From: Mytilus edulis
Taxonomy: Eukaryota > Mollusca > Bivalvia > Mytilida > Mytilidae
Reading direction: 5' to 3'
Length of the DNA: 64,000 nt
Assembly: GCF_963676685.1 (NCBI RefSeq)
Contig: NC_092355.1
Coordinates: forward strand, 67,277,006-67,341,005
Below are positions 63,170 to 64,000 of this stretch, one piece after another. The position numbers and the translations under genes are program-made. Every line of letters starts with the position of its first letter. Position 1 is the stretch's first letter. Below the pieces are notes generated by a model. The model saw only the letters and a program-made list of their open reading frames with translations. It was not told the origin of the DNA and ran no database searches.

Positions 63170-63655
63170 ATACTAATCAACAAAAGTAACGGTACACAAG
63201 ATTAAAGCCCAATTTATTATGAACTATAATTAAAAGATTAGAAGAATCTGACCAAATTGGAAAGTGAAACAGTATTATGTCATTGTATACCATTAGGGTA
63301 AAATCTATTTTTGTGGAAACATGATGACGACCGTCGGCACTTAATTCATTTTGCAGATGAGAAATAAGTATTGAAATATTTGCAAAGACTATCAAAATTT
63401 TAAGCAGATATTGTTTAAGTTAAAGATTTAATTGAGTACTAATATCAATTTTTGAATTGCCGGACGATTTTTTGAAATAACAAAATTGCCCTAAAAATTG
63501 GCTTATTTCCTTCAAATCAATTGGTTTTGATCTGAGATCTGGGTTTTGATAAGACAATAACACTTTGTAAATATTTGACCAATCAGGCAGTGTATCCAAT
63601 TTCACTATGTACGGAAAATACATTAACTTGTATTGTTTCTTTTGTTGACTAGTAT
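63170..63655. mobile_element. Non-autonomous element with ATACTAATCAACAAAAGTAA ends
   Basis: The left end, ATACTAATCAACAAAAGTAA then CGGTACACAAG, is mirrored at the right: the reverse complement of 63625-63655 reads ATACTAGTCAACAAAAGAAA then CAATACAAGT. About 486 bp with TA at the borders, suggesting a Tc1/mariner-like or related MITE. The 67- and 72-codon minus-strand frames inside (63177-63395, 63420-63623) lack recognisable motifs and are not called. Confidence 0.6.
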
Positions 63656-64000
63656 AGTTTTCTAAAACCCTATATATCAGATATATATACTGTTCTCAGC
63701 TTAACTTTAGCAGCGATTTATCATGCAGACAAAGTTCAAGCTGAATCACGGAACTCTTACTTTAAAATTCCGAGTGAAAATTATCTGCATGTACGAAGTA
63801 AATGTATATAGGAAATAATCTAATTGCCTATGAAATAATGGTATACTAATTATAGCTCAAAAGCCCCGACATGAAGAATGGGACGGATGTTTGTTAAGAC
63901 GATTATTTAAGGTAGCACAATACAAAGATTTTTTTACTTTCAATCACTAACCTTTGAAATGCTGTAACTTTCTTATGAATGCATAGAAAATAATAGAAGA
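63656..64000. other. No gene recognised at the right edge
   Basis: AT-rich sequence with no open frame or repeat landmark that I can support. Confidence 0.35.

Noticed and set aside
63177..63623. Two minus-strand frames of 72 and 67 codons
   Set aside because: They lie inside a non-autonomous element and show no transposase motif.
1..64000. Endogenous retrovirus or LTR element
   Set aside because: No paired long terminal repeats, primer-binding site, or gag, protease or integrase motifs were recognised; the RT sequences are Penelope-like and LINE-like.
1..64000. tRNA or rRNA genes
   Set aside because: Apart from the tRNA-like head of the SINE at 11.05-11.15 kb, no sequence shows a convincing A-box/B-box pair with cloverleaf potential, and no rRNA core sequence was seen.

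Overview
This window is AT-rich, intron-rich eukaryotic DNA packed with decayed transposable elements. The repeat families strongly resemble those I know from marine mussels (Mytilus and relatives). That organism call rests on recalled repeat and reverse-transcriptase families, not on a search. No bacterial operon, phage, CRISPR array, tRNA or rRNA gene was seen. Most long open frames here are chance frames through repeats. The credible protein-coding pieces are minus-strand exons with GT/AG splice sites and compatible phases.

Layout. 0-11 kb is mostly repeats: a LINE 3' end (about 1.24-2.11 kb), several copies of a dispersed repeat here called R1, a decayed ectodomain exon (3.75-4.06 kb), a near-perfect 169-bp foldback element (4.75-4.92 kb), a large inverted pair of R1 copies (5.86-7.45 kb) and the best Penelope-like retroelement (7.69-9.45 kb). 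11-16 kb holds a SINE-like element and three minus-strand exons of a membrane protein tail, called gene A. 17.8-18.2 kb is an interstitial block of degenerate CCCTAA telomere-type repeat. 18.9-21.1 kb and 26.9-33.2 kb contain old segmental duplications. 25.3-25.8 kb is a second tail exon paralogous to gene A. 39.3-40.6 kb encodes a signal peptide, a cysteine-rich ectodomain and a transmembrane segment. 46.4-48.1 kb is a minisatellite built around a 20-bp palindrome. 49.7-55.5 kb is a multi-exon minus-strand gene with a DUF7869-like segment and a duplicated exon. 55.5-58.7 kb looks like a 3.2-kb transposon inserted at its 5' side. 59-64 kb carries two decayed MULE-type transposase fragments, a hAT-like MITE and other repeats.

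Biology. The most interesting system is the membrane-protein family. One member has an 11-cysteine ectodomain, one transmembrane helix and a basic stop-transfer. Two paralogous tail exons carry YxN motifs (SH2/Grb2-type sites) and end in a conserved, Asn/Thr-rich, beta-prone motif resembling a RHIM or amyloid signalling motif, but without the usual glycine. An inactivated ectodomain exon at 3.75-4.06 kb shows the family has been duplicated and lost locally. Linking the 39-40 kb ectodomain to the 25 kb tail is inference. The other theme is insertion and decay of mobile elements, which can be ordered in time because several insertions interrupt only one copy of a duplicated segment.
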